Shown: one piece after another, positions 49,589-60,259 of the stretch
How positions within the stretch are numbered: position 1 is the stretch's first letter
How the letters are laid out: each line of letters begins with the position of its first letter
Made by a program: the position numbers and the translations under genes
The notes under the pieces: generated by a model
The model's input: the letters and a program-made list of their open reading frames with translations, nothing else
Database searches by the model: none
What the model was told of the DNA's origin: nothing
From: Diorhabda sublineata
Taxonomy: Eukaryota > Arthropoda > Insecta > Coleoptera > Chrysomelidae
Direction: 5' to 3'
Assembly (NCBI RefSeq): GCF_026230105.1
Contig: NC_079477.1
Coordinates: forward strand, 14,947,001 to 15,011,000
Length of the DNA: 64,000 nt

Positions 49589-49855
49589 ATGGAAAATAAG
49601 CGCCAGAAAGATCCACTGAAATTAAACATCAGAATTTATTCATCCGTAATCTTAAAATTTTACAAGATGCTACTAGAGCATTTGGGAAGAAAAATACCGG
49701 TAAAAGATTCAACTGTTTTTGAGAATACACCTTGTCAAAAAGCTCTTTTCATTTGCAAATTTTTTGCCATAAATTTTTTCTGCGAAGGCAATGACATAGC
49801 AGCTGAAAAGCATTCCAAGAGAAACCTTCTAGAAATGTTTCATGTCATACATTAA
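49589..49855 (+). CDS. Small intact ORF resembling a dsRNA-binding domain
   Basis: An 88-codon frame starts at ATG 49589 and ends at TAA after 49852. The frame is already open from just after a TAA at 49562-49564, so the ATG is the likely start unless an acceptor-like ATTCAG at 49575-49580 is used. Residues about 27-85 read LLEHLGRKIPVKDS, VFENTPCQKALFICKF and CEGNDIAAEKHSKRNLLEMF. This follows the dsRNA-binding fold: a helix, a Gly/Pro-rich turn, strands with FxCKxxA, an EGxG-like loop and a KxxAKRNAAExxL helix, with several consensus residues replaced (AEKHSKRN for KKxAKxxA). If real it would be an RNA-binding protein or exon. It could also be chance. Confidence 0.3.
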   Translation: MENKRQKDPLKLNIRIYSSVILKFYKMLLEHLGRKIPVKDSTVFENTPCQKALFICKFFAINFFCEGNDIAAEKHSKRNLLEMFHVIH

Positions 49856-49935
49856 ATAATGAAAGAGTACCTAGCTGGCCAAGGCAAGTATTTTTAGGAA
49901 AAAGTAATCCAAATTTCATGTTTTCAATTTTATAT

Positions 49936-50575
49936 ATGCTACTGGCCAAACTAGTTCTTCCTATACACGATAGGATTGTACAGCCTAATCCAAACTAATT
50001 CGTCCTAAATCTGATATGATAAACCAGTTTAGCTTAGGCCAAACTATTTGATCCTGATATAAATACGCACATTATAGAATAAACTAGTACGGCCTAGTCT
50101 AAACATTATAGTATATCTAGGAAGTCAAAATAATCAATGTGGTTAGGTTGGGTTACGTTAGGCAATGATAATCTGCAATTCTAAGTGTCACCAAAGCACA
50201 CCATGTAAAAATAAATAACAGTGTTACAAATTAAAATATGATTATTCCTTTTAATAAAAAAAAACTTATTATTTGCTATAGTAGGATCGTTTGTATTACC
50301 AATTATCCATAGCTTTTAAAGACGAATCATATTGTTTTTATATTATTTTTTTTTAATTGCGGTGTATTTTAATCAATTTATCTATTTATTTCAACTTTCT
50401 AGATATACTATAATGTTTATACTAGACCATACTAGCTTATTCTAGAGTGTGCATATTTATATCAGTATCAACTAGTTGGGCTTATACTAATCTGGTTTAT
50501 CCTATCGGGTATAGGACAAATTAATTTGGACTAGGCAAAACTAGTTTGTTCTAAAATCGTGTTTGTTTAGCCGGT

Positions 50576-50580
<5 letters not shown>
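49936..50580. mobile_element. 645-bp MITE with ~190-base TIRs
   Basis: The left arm (49936-50124) and right arm (50394-50580) are long imperfect inverted copies. Ends read ATGCTACTGGCCAAAC and, reverse complemented, ATGTTACCGGCTAAAC. Inner words such as AACATTATAGTATATCTAG are shared exactly. The 270-base centre is AT-rich and non-coding. Flanks are TATATA on both sides, so the exact target duplication cannot be read. It is non-autonomous and of unknown family. Confidence 0.8.

Positions 50581-50632
<52 letters not shown>
50579..50632. repeat. (TA)n microsatellite
   Basis: About 26 TA units begin at the right end of the MITE. Confidence 0.95.
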
Positions 50633-50636
<4 letters not shown>

Positions 50637-51249
50637 CCTATCAAAATTATAAAATGAAGAGGCAAATAAGTTGCTAGTGGATAATGTTAAAAAGTACTCC
50701 ATAGCCATAACATTATATCTACTGCTCTTACATTTGAAATTGGCCTAAATCATGCCATGAATATTTATTGCTGAAGAATTTCGCTGCTACGTATTAGTAT
50801 CTATAAACTCAATCAAATTTCCTGGTAGGTAAGACGAACTAAACTGAACCGAAAAGGCGAAAAAACTTAAATGAATGGTTCTTATTTATCAGCCCCTCAA
50901 TGTTCTTAGCATGGAAGTAATAAATAGTCGTTTCGTTCCTCGGTAATCGATAGGGAGAGATAGCTTAAAATGTGGAACGGTTGCCTGGAGCATCGTAAAC
51001 GATGAGATTTCTTTGTTTCGTATATCGAATCCGTAGATACTAATCCTCCTTTTGCTACCTCCACAATTTTTGTACTTGAACTGGCATTCACATTGCAATT
51101 TATGAAAAAGATAGGCACAAGATCTATAATTTCAATTATGTCAGATGTGATAATGTACCTAATGGAAAAATAAAAAACGGCTGGTATTTATAATTAGTTT
51201 CTATTATTTTCTTAACTTCTCTTAACAATAAAACAAGACATTTTCACTA
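50633..51249. other. AT-rich DNA, no gene seen
   Basis: Two overlapping minus-strand frames at 50889-51118 have no recognised motif. This stretch probably includes the unplaced 3' end of the next mariner. Confidence 0.45.
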
Positions 51250-52330
51250 TAATTTTTTCGGTTTTTCAACTTAATCATCTTTCAAGGCTATATACTTTTT
51301 TCAGCTATGCTCTAACTTCCCCGTCTAACGAAAATCGAGTAAGATTTTGAAGTTAGGAAAAATAGAAAATTCGCTTGGGAAGATCTGGTGAGTGGCCATA
51401 CAACTCGGAGTGCAATTCGTGAATTTCAGCAATGGCGTTCATCAAAGTATGAGAAGGTTGACCTGATGAGAAGCACTTTCTTTTACTTCAAATGTAGTTA
51501 TTTTTTACAATATATCTCCCCACTTTGTGAAGCGATGCTGCGACTATTGAGTTGACCTTTGTAATTTAATCTCTTGATTGCTTTTTTGTCCCAGAAGTGA
51601 AGTGGTAAAACCTTATTTTATTTGCAGCTATGAATCAAAGCAACAAATCCGCCATATTTTGCTTGAGCCGCTTCAATACGGTCATTCGAATGCGTTTTTG
51701 GCTAGATCAAATGCGGCAGCCGACGCAATATATAGCTTATGCATACATAAATCTTCAGTCAGTATATGGAAAATACGTTCTTTTGATATGCTGATAGTCT
51801 CTTCTGTCTCTCTAACTTTAATCTGAAGGTCCTCCAGTACGATTTTGCAAACTTCTTCCATACTAGGATTAACTGAGATTGACAAATAAAACCAAAAATA
51901 TTTAATTGGATATACAATAGACACAAACTTTTGATATTGAATAAATGCATGTGGAGCTAATGCCACAGACTCACAATATGTCACAGGACGATCTTACAAA
52001 ATATTTTAAGCACCGCACCGATGTTTTTTGGCACAACACCTGATTTTGGACGACTTCATCCTGTAACGAATAATCGAAGCAAGTTGATTTGCATACTGCT
52101 GTTGGATTAGTCCGCGTTGAAAGTCATAGAAAATCATTGCACGAAACTGCTTGCGATTTAATTCCATTTTATTACCAAGATGAATGTTTCAAGTATCTGT
52201 GAACAACTCAAATAACACTCGTACTAACGTTCTGAGTACGTTTAGAATAAAAAACTTCATGATGGCAATATCAGATGTGACATATTTACATCAGTGTAGC
52301 CATATTTCGAAACTTGAGTAGCAACCCTCG
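51250..52330 (-). pseudogene. Mariner transposase, nearly full length but broken
   Basis: From the minus-strand ATG near 52168 it reads MEFNRKQFRAMIFYDFQRGL (N-terminal helix-turn-helix). Later come VCKIVLEDLQIKVRETEETI, SISKERIFHILTEDLCMHKL, and then across frames IAEIHELHSELYGHSPDLPK (third catalytic region, SPDLAPSD altered to SPDLPKRI) and KCIALKDD-stop-VEK at the end near 51260. This order is the complete plan of a DD34D mariner. An unmatched stretch near 51890-51980 and several frameshifts and stops break it. The 5' end, CGAGGGTTGCTACTC on the minus strand ending at 52330, looks like a TIR. No matching 3' TIR was found. The product once excised and reinserted the element. Confidence 0.75.
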
Positions 52331-53954
52331 CTGGTTGTCTCAGTTTTTTGCCGTCGCGAACTCTCATCTTCAGTCAATTTGATAAGACGACGTCTGAAAT
52401 CAGCTGCCTTAATCTCGTAAAATATGGCACATAGTCTCATAAATATTCTATAACAGCTTAATACTCAATCTCTTCCATTTTCAGAAAAATCTATACAACA
52501 ACTTATTTATACGATTGTCAAACACAAACTGAGCATCCAAAAGGAATCTCTTAAGGTAAATAAATTTCCCAGCTTATACTATATCTGCTAACATCTTGAG
52601 GTTGGAAACCTTTGAGATAAGCCCCAGACTCCAAATATAAAATCATAAAATATTGGAAGAAAATTGGTTTCAAGAGGTTCTGTTAGAAATATTTGGTACT
52701 GATTGATGGTGTCCAGAAGGGAAATTAATGTGAAATGTGTACGAAACTATGTCTTCTCTGGAAACAAATATTTATATAACAAATAATGGATAAATGGATA
52801 GGTTTAAAGGGATATTGTTTTATCATATAGAACAGAGGCCGATTTATTCCAAATTTTATGATTGCATAGAAACGTTTTTTGTGAACATATTGGAGAATAT
52901 TGTAAATCGAATTCATAATTTAAACGAAAAATAAGAATACAAAATGTTGAACAGGTACAGATAATTTGTATTGTAATAACAAAACATATTTTATTCGTTA
53001 TAAATATATAATTATTATATATTATAATATATATAAATTAATAAGAATGTAGAATTTCATTTAGCTTCTATTAATTAATGGACATGTAGAATCTTATATG
53101 ATAATTTTTGTTTTTCGTTATAAATTTATTTTATTTCTGTAACTGTCGTACTGATTTAATATTATTATTCTTTCCAAGAAAACCCACACTATATAATGAG
53201 CTATTTGTTCCATCTGTTAAATCTTGCTAAATATTTTGCATCCAATTTGGCACACAGCATTCAGATATCGGCTCAAGAGAGCGAGGCCATTATTTTGTAT
53301 TTATGAGACAACCAGTTGCATAATTTTTCATGATAACTGTACTGACAACGTTAATATTGTCGTTTGTAACTGTAACAATTTACACTTAATGGAAATGCTT
53401 ATCTTTGGAAAAATGCCGATGAAACCGATAATGGGAGTTTTATTGAATTGCATTGGCTGAATGATGCTTTTATCCATAAGACGCGAATCCCATATGAATG
53501 TGACATTAACGGGCTCGAGAAAATAAACACTAATTAATTGCATTTGCGTGCTACCGAAATGACAACTAATTTATGTTTTCCGTTTAGTGCGGTTTCTAAT
53601 AACAAAATTAATGTTTTGTGTTGAATTTTTGTCGTTTGTTATTTTGCAATGAAACTTTTCTCTCCATATTTCCGCATTCTTTAGAATTGTTCACTATTAG
53701 CAAATCTCTGTATTTATAGCTTCATCTATTTAATGTTAAACGACTTTTCGGTCTAGTTGTTCATTCGATAAACAATCAACGTCCGTGTTAAATTCCTGGG
53801 ATTTATCGAATGAATAAATTCTAATTACAATTTATGAGGTTGAAGAGCAAGGTAAGCATACGATCAGAGCTTTATGAATTGATCAAACTGCTATTAAACA
53901 TAAAATGTTCCACCCACTTTTTTCCTTACATTTTCCTCATTTCCACCACACATA
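52331..53954. other. AT-rich DNA with a possible conserved patch
   Basis: 53220-53560 is less AT-rich with frames open on both strands (78 codons plus, 71 minus), but no protein was recognised. Such a block could be conserved non-coding DNA. The rest is AT-rich. Confidence 0.4.
53760..53814. repeat. Perfect 13-bp hairpin
   Basis: TTCATTCGATAAA at 53760-53772 is exactly inverted at 53802-53814, with a 29-base loop. The left stem and loop together make GATAAACAATC, which contains a forkhead-type core (ATAAACA). Any regulatory role is inference. Confidence 0.5.
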
Positions 53955-55079
53955 CGAGGATGTATTGATATTTAGTTAGCCTGGAGCAGTTCCACAGCAA
54001 CGAAAAATAACTTATTAGAAGGGTAAGTGTAAAGTTTGAAGTCAAAAAGTAAACCAGAGTAAAGCAATAAATTAAAATAAAAAAGGTGTCCACCGAAATT
54101 GTGAAACTCGAAAAATTGGAGTATCGAGCCATCATCAAGTACCTGTATTTAAAAGGGTTAAGAGGAAAGCAGATTAACGAAGATATGCTTAATACCCTTG
54201 GTGATCAATGTCCTTCGTATGCGACCTAGAAAAATTGGACTACAAGCTTCAAAAGAGATATCTGAAGCACTGAATATTTCATACTAACGCGTTCAGTATA
54301 CAGTTCACGTCAATTTGGACATGAAAAAAATGCTGCAAATGTTTGAATGTTGATTAAAAGCGTGCAAGGGTAGAAACATCGCGTTCGATCTGTGCTCGTT
54401 TTTAAAACGATGTAGACTTCTTAAACCGAATTGTTACTATGGATGTTACTTGGGTACATTTCATCCAGAAACAAAGCAACAATGATGGAATGGCGACACT
54501 CTGGTTTTCCAAGACCTGAGAAGTTTCGTGTCCAAAAATCTGTTGGAAAAGTTTTTGCTTAAGTTTTTTGGGATTGTCATGAAGTAATCATGATTGATTT
54601 TTTGGATAAGGGTAGAATAATAACTGGAGATTACTATTCGACATTACTGACCACTAAACGGGAAAAAATTAATGAGAAAAGACGCGGAAAGCTATCCAAA
54701 GGTGTTTTGCTTTTGCAAGACAACGCCCCTGTACACAAATCTCATGTTGCCATGCATAAAATTCGTGATTTAGGATTTGAATTACTCGAACACCCCCCTT
54801 ATTCACTAGATTTGGCTCCGTCCGACTATCATCTCTTTCCTCAACTGATAAAAAGTTTAAAAGGTCATAAATTTTCTTCCAACGAGGAGGTAATAAGAGC
54901 TGTGGCGGTCTGGTTTGCATAGCAAGAAGAAACATTTTTTTTAAAGGTCTAGAGACGTTGCAGGTTCGCTGTAATAAATGTATCCAATTAATAGGAGAAT
55001 ATGTTGAGTGTTAAATTATTTTGACATTGACATCTTGTTTGGTTCTAAAGTAGGCTAATAATTTTTCAATATATCCTCG
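53955..55079 (+). mobile_element. Complete mariner with TIRs and TA duplication
   Basis: The left end reads CGAGGATGTATTGATATTTA and the right end, reverse complemented, CGAGGATATATTGAAAAATT, followed in both by (A/G)TTAGCCT. TA flanks both sides (53953-53954; 55080-55081). The length of 1,125 bp is slightly below the usual 1.3 kb. The transposase is in plus orientation. Confidence 0.85.
54086..55014 (+). pseudogene. Mariner DD34D transposase, broken
   Basis: The usual ATG is replaced by GTG at 54086. The frame then reads KLEKLEYRAIIKYLYLKGL and MLNTLGDQCPSYAT (helix-turn-helix), FLNRIVTMDVTWVHF (first catalytic Asp kept, but the DET motif is DVT), and SVGKVFA. A clean 110-codon frame (54590-54922) follows, with KGVLLLQDNAPVHKS (second Asp) and HPPYSLDLAPSDYHLFPQL (third Asp, 34 residues on). 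The end is CNKCIQLIGEYVE. The segment linking the two helix-turn-helix parts to the catalytic core is shortened by an internal deletion (the WVPRxL region is missing). Stops at 54226 and 54920 and frameshifts make it inactive. Confidence 0.85.
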
Positions 55080-55164
55080 TAGATTGGTATTACAGAGGTG
55101 GCTTCTGGTCTATTTGACCTTTTAAGATATATTGAGCTGGCGACAAAGCAACTTCGGGTTTGTT

Positions 55165-55510
55165 ATATAAAATAAAACACTGTGGCATCACTTTCCACCA
55201 AAGTTGTGTGAGGCTTTGCATTATCATGTTGGAATACTAAACCTTTCCGATTTGAGAATCCTGACCATTTCTCTTTGTTTGCTTCATTCAGTGTCATTAA
55301 CTGTTGACAGTGAACATCAGAATTGATCATTTGGTTTCTTAGAAGCAGCTCAAAAAACACACTTTTTTCGTTGTTTTTCAGTTCTTGATGTAGTTTGTGC
55401 TGATTCATCGTGTTTATTCCATGATGGTTTTCAAACATTGTTACCCATTTTCCATAACCAATGATGATTCTTCATTTCTTTTAAAGTGCATATGTTGATT
55501 CCGAATCACA
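55165..55510 (-). pseudogene. Second mariner transposase fragment
   Basis: The minus strand reads YGKWVTMFE (from the DEKWV motif, first catalytic Asp lost), KNNEKSVFFELLLRNQMINS, DVHCQQLMTL, and NRKGLVFQHDNAKPHTTLVE with the second catalytic Asp, then a stop near 55165. It matches the middle of SETMAR/Hsmar-like mariner transposases and is distinct from the neighbour at 53955 in wording (HDNAKPHT against DNAPVHKS). The C-terminal SPDLAPSD region is missing, so it is cut off close to the end of the neighbouring element. Orientation is opposite. Confidence 0.75.
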
Positions 55511-57034
55511 ACAGCTTCAACCGTTTTCCGTTTTTACTTATCTCTACTGCCCTGAAATTGGTCTAGTATAAACTATTCCACCTGCCGTTGCTCTGTAAAT
55601 TCTTCCTCTATAACATATAGTGGTACTTTATAGCTATTCATGTTATAGCTGCATCACAGTTTCGTTCAAAAATTACAATTGCAGCTATTTTAATAATAAT
55701 GTCAAACTTTCCGCTTGATACCTATTTCTTCATAGTAGTGGATTGCTGTCATTTTTACTTTGAAATTATTTGATCCTTTTTTGTGCCTAATATTTGCTTT
55801 GGAGCTAATACTCTTGCTTCTACGTCTTCCAACGTCTCTGAGCTCCCTATTGGTGTACACCTGTTTTAACCTGTCTAATAAGTAATGGTTTTGCTATATT
55901 TCCAAAAGATTGGAGAGCATTTTCATTTGAAGCTTACAGCTTGACATATTCAATAATTAAAGTCATAGGTCATGTTTGGATTAATGGTAATATATGTTTC
56001 GCCAATTTCATAGTCATACAGAGTTGATTTATAAAGAATTTTAGTGACAGACTTAAAGATATTTCCTTGGAAATTGCTGCCAGTGCATCCACTGTTATCC
56101 TTTGATCTTCAACCGAGTAGAAATTACGCTCAAGTCTTTCTCAATTTGACCACAAGGAAGGTAACTTTTCATTGAAAAATTTTATGAGCGACGAGGCTAC
56201 TTTCCATCTACGCGGATCCGCAAATAAGCATAATTATCGCTTATTTCCGCAAAATACAATCCAAAGTTTGTTGATCTAGATTTTATATACATAATCGTGG
56301 AAATTATTGGCAGAAAAAATCCTTTCAACGTAATACTTGTCAGGAAATATTTGCTGTCGTAATAAGGTATTACAACGGAAAACACATGATCAAGGACAGT
56401 GAATGTTTGCCTACAGAAGTACCTAACTGATTTGTTGAATATATATTAGGAGATTGTAAATTAATGTGAACATAACCTATTAATCTGATAAAATAGAACA
56501 AATGATGACATAGCAACTTCCATTTAATCAAGTTGGGGATCCTGACTTTTCCCTCATCACCTAACCCTTAACTGAAAATTATTCATTCCATACAAAATCG
56601 GAGTTTTCAATAAATTTTCTCTATACATCAAAATAGACGAGGAGCAGAACTTAGCTTGAGCGAAAACTTCGTATTCGACTATATACTGTACTTTGCGATT
56701 ACCCAGGTGCTGTTGAACCGTTTTTTTGGAAAGAAAAAATCTGAATCTATGATATTGTCTTCGTTTGGTTGCTTTAGGATGTCCAGAGCCCGTGACTCCG
56801 TAACTCAGTGTTCATTAGCCCATTCTCGTCGATAGTGAAATGTAATATGTTATAAGCGAAACAGTTGACTAGAAATTTAGACATTTTAGAGCATAGAGAA
56901 AAGTTGACCTGTCCAACATAATCCCGCCTAGAGCAGTTTTTGCGAGACCTACTCGACCCTTTCTGTCATTAAGTATACTATAATTATAATGATAAGGGTA
57001 GATACTGTGGGTAGTTCAGTTCATTTAGTTCTGG
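55511..57034. other. AT-rich DNA, no gene identified
   Basis: 56640-56860 is less AT-rich with a fairly open minus-strand frame but no recognised motif. Confidence 0.45.
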
Positions 57035-57304
57035 AATGCCCCAATATTATGTACCGAACCTTTTGACAATGAAAAGTATAATATCAGCTGGTTCAGAAGC
57101 TTTGATCCGAATTGTAATCCGAATTGGTTGGTTTATTAGGCTACGGTTAATGTGGATGCAAATTCGGGCGAATATATATTCTGACGAGTTCGTCCGAACG
57201 AAAAAACTCCCGTTTTTCAATGGGATTGACCACCGCGTCAGAACATGCACAATATCCCCGGAACTATCGAACAAATTACGACCTGCGAAATTCTTTTGAG
57301 TTAA
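57035..57304 (+). pseudogene. Unidentified coding relic with TGA/TAG stops
   Basis: One plus-strand frame reads ISWFRSFDPNCNPNWLVY, TAG, ATVNVDANSGEYIF, TGA, RVRPNEKTPVFQWD, TGA, then PPRQNMHNIPGTIEQ and on to a TAA. The amino acid composition (Trp, Pro, Asp, Gly in ordered runs) is that of a real protein. Each TGA is one C-to-T change from CGA (Arg), which fits CpG decay of a former gene. Overlapping frames on both strands (87 and 125 codons) read less like protein. The family was not recognised. It may be transposon, host or virus-derived. Confidence 0.4.
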
Positions 57305-58359
57305 ATTTTGATTGATTTGATATGAGTATGGACGTTTGGATATGAGAATAAGTGTTTGTGAAACATGTGAGACAAAAACTATCATAACAATGACACTGCT
57401 TGTTCCACAATTGTCAAAAAACATTTAATCTCTCCTTAGCTGTCTCCACTGAAAAATTATTTATTGGCATGCTCTATTTTAACTCCTTCAACTAAATCAA
57501 CTTTATTCAAGAGCTTTCAAGGTAATGAAATTAGTTCATTTCTGCAGTGCAATGCGATAAGACTATCAGCCTAGTTCTTTGAAGGATTCTGGTCATACTT
57601 GTCCTTGCGTAGGAATTCGGAATAATTTCATCATAACTTTATACCTGTCCTAATTTTTTTCACCGATGCATTCTCAGATCTTGTTTCCGAATTATTAAAT
57701 TTCGAGTTGAAAGGACAAATTATATATAGACTTATTAATTTTATTTTTCATTCAGTTCTAATTGATACTTGGAAGTAAAATTAGAATTCTAAAAACAAAC
57801 TTTGTTACGTTTGGTAAAAATAGAGAGAGCTTAGGACTAAAGTAGCAGATCATTTTGTTAATATTATATTTGCTTAACTTGTCTATTATCTTTGTATAGT
57901 ATTAATAATCGTGCAGTCTCTTCCTTATTCAGACGCTGTGTTCCGTTTAACAAATCTCCTATTAACTTCGGCGCATTTACTATTTTCCTTCTTAAGTGAA
58001 TGTTTGTAGAAGTCGCTTAAAGTAGTTACTGGGCAAAGCTAAGCTGCCTTTTTAGGCGGTAGAACGAGGGAATTCCAAATGAAATTAATTTTTCGCCATT
58101 CGCCACCCTTTCTTTTACTGTAATTGCTTATAAAGAATAGTTTTTATGACGACATTTAGTACACTTGCTACAAATCTCATTACATATATATAACACTTGC
58201 TATCGAGAATTACAAGGATTAACAGAAATAGCCAACGGCTTGCAAATAACCGTATAGATATATGCTGCATTTGAATTATGTTTCCGATATATTACAAGGA
58301 TTGTCCGAGAAGTACCTGTCCTAATGAAGAAAGCACAATAATTTTGGAGAAAAATATAT
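57305..58359. other. AT-rich DNA, no gene seen
   Basis: Nothing was recognised. Confidence 0.55.
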
Positions 58360-58552
58360 TTATTTTTCAATGTAATCTCCTTTTAGCTCCATACTCTTTT
58401 CCCAGCAATATTCAAAAAGTTCGATACCCTTTCTATTATAAGAATTGTCAAGCTCCTCGAAATAGCCATTAATTGCCAAGAACAACTCTTCATTGTTGGG
58501 TAATCTTCGACCACCGAGCCATTTAAATCTGGGAACAGAAAATAATCCGAGG
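58360..58552 (-). pseudogene. Mariner transposase C-terminal fragment
   Basis: The minus strand reads APSDYFLFPDLN (third catalytic Asp in PSD) and, after a frameshift, KWLGGRRLPNNEELFLAING, YFEELDNSYY and SMELKGDYIEK, with a stop at 58360-58362. This is the standard DD34D mariner ending. The preceding SPDL part and everything upstream are replaced by the foldback that starts at 58551. It is the fourth mariner relic within 7.4 kb. Confidence 0.75.
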
Positions 58553-58618
58553 GGGCTGAAACTAAACTAAAACAATAAGGTACATGAAGTAGTACCTTAT
58601 TTGCCAGTTTTAGCCCCC
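58551..58618. repeat. Two-stem foldback abutting a mariner remnant
   Basis: The outer arms are GGGGGCTGAAACT (58551-58563) and AGTTTTAGCCCCC (58606-58618). The inner arms are AATAAGGTAC (58574-58583) and GTACCTTATT (58592-58601), with an 8-base loop. The left outer arm is transposase code on the minus strand, so the right arm looks like an inverted duplicate of it. Confidence 0.7.
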
Positions 58619-59737
58619 TTGCACAAAAATTCGTCTAATTACTGTGAAACATAACAGATTTAACATGTCCAAATTTTCAGATAGAATGCGATGTACCGCA
58701 CTTTTCGAACTATAGCCACTAGGTCATGCTAGATACTTTTGAGCCCATCCTCTATCTTGATTAAGAATACGAATAAATCCCAAAAACATAAAACACTAAT
58801 TAATTAACGTATCTGAAATCAAAATGGGCTTATTTTAAATCTACTATTAGTTCTACTTTATATAAATTAGTTATCTAGAATTATACTTTAAATTCGAAGG
58901 AGTTTTTGCAAGCGGAAGATATTGATTCTCATTAACTATTTAGTATCATTAACAATACAAACTTTAATATTGCAGGCTCATCATTTGTGAAGCTCTAATT
59001 TGAATGAATTTTAATATCAAAATCAGCCTTTCGATAGAGACATCCGTGTAAAATATTCACTTAATAAATGTGGTCTCAAATACAGGCAGACACAGAGGGT
59101 GAACTATTTAATATTTTTAAAGTGGATAAAAGATTACAGTAAAAATCACTACCCGCATGAACATCATCGCATAGTGATGTAAGAAAGCGAGGAGAGATTC
59201 ACTAATATGAAGTTGATTTAGTAAGTACAAATTATGTTATTGGATTTTTATTTTTAAATTAATCAATTCATTGGAAAATATCATAATGGATCGGGCCCTG
59301 ATATAGGATTTATCTCATTGGAATATTCTTAAGAGATTCTTTTCGTGTAGAGTAGTTTTATGCGAGTGGTATTGGAAACAACAAGCTTTTGGTTACAAGA
59401 AAACCTATAACACCGACAGGTGGAAAAAGAAGCTACACGATAATATTTGAGGAATTGAAATTACAGATTAGGAAGGGGCGATTGCCAGTGGAAACATGGA
59501 TATGGCGGATTGATAAAAGTAGAAGAGGAAATTTGATGCCGTCGCTTAAATTAACTATATTATTAGAAGAAATGACGTATGTGAGGATTAACTGACGGTG
59601 CGATGGATGAGACTTTGGTCAGGGTAGTCATTAAGTTGACTCGAATCTAAGAGAAGAAATCTTTTGATTATGGTATGAGAACTTTGAGGTAATGACTGAG
59701 AATCGCCCATTAATTTTTAGGATAAAAAGGGCGTTGT

Positions 59738-59740
<3 letters not shown>
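58619..59740. other. AT-rich DNA, no gene identified
   Basis: A 68-codon plus-strand frame at 59389-59595 is unassigned. Confidence 0.5.

Positions 59741-59790
<50 letters not shown>
59741..59790. repeat. (TA)25 microsatellite
   Basis: A perfect TA run of 50 bases is seen directly. Confidence 0.97.
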
Positions 59791-59793
<3 letters not shown>

Positions 59794-60259
59794 TTATTTC
59801 AAATTAAAAAAGGTAGAGTAGAGAGAAAAAGTACCCACCATCTACTGTCCTGTAGTGATTGTAAATATACATTGTATGGGAATTTGTCTTACATAATAAA
59901 GAAATCAAATGAATTTTTTCCCGCCACCCTTAATAACAATAATCAGGATAGCTTAATTTTTGAGAAACTTCATAGAATCCAAAAAAAAATTAATATTTTT
60001 GTCAATCAAAATGCAAGTTTGATAATGAGATGTTATTTTTATAGCCAGAAATTGAAATGGAGGAAAGATGTTAAAAGAAACGAATCGTAACAAATGGATA
60101 ACGACTGATTTATCATTAGTGAGGCATAGTAACTCATATTTTTTATTAAAATTTCTGAAATTTTGCCATTGTTACTGAATAAGATTGTTTGTTTACTTGT
60201 AGAACAGTGAATTGAAACATAATAATTAACTTACATAATTTATTATTCAAAAAATATCT
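59791..60259 (+). other. Open frame of unknown nature after the TA run
   Basis: The plus strand is open from before the microsatellite to 60090, about 100 codons past the repeat, reading FEKLHRIQKKINIF near its middle. The product was not recognised. The Ile-Tyr run in front is a by-product of the TA repeat. Confidence 0.3.

Noticed and set aside
51134..52290. Similar words TCAGATGTGATAATGTAC and TCAGATGTGACATATTTAC considered as the TIR pair of the minus-strand mariner
   Set aside because: They lie in the same orientation, not inverted, so they are not TIRs.
54669..54935. 88-codon minus-strand frame
   Set aside because: It is antisense to the intact stretch of the plus-strand mariner transposase.
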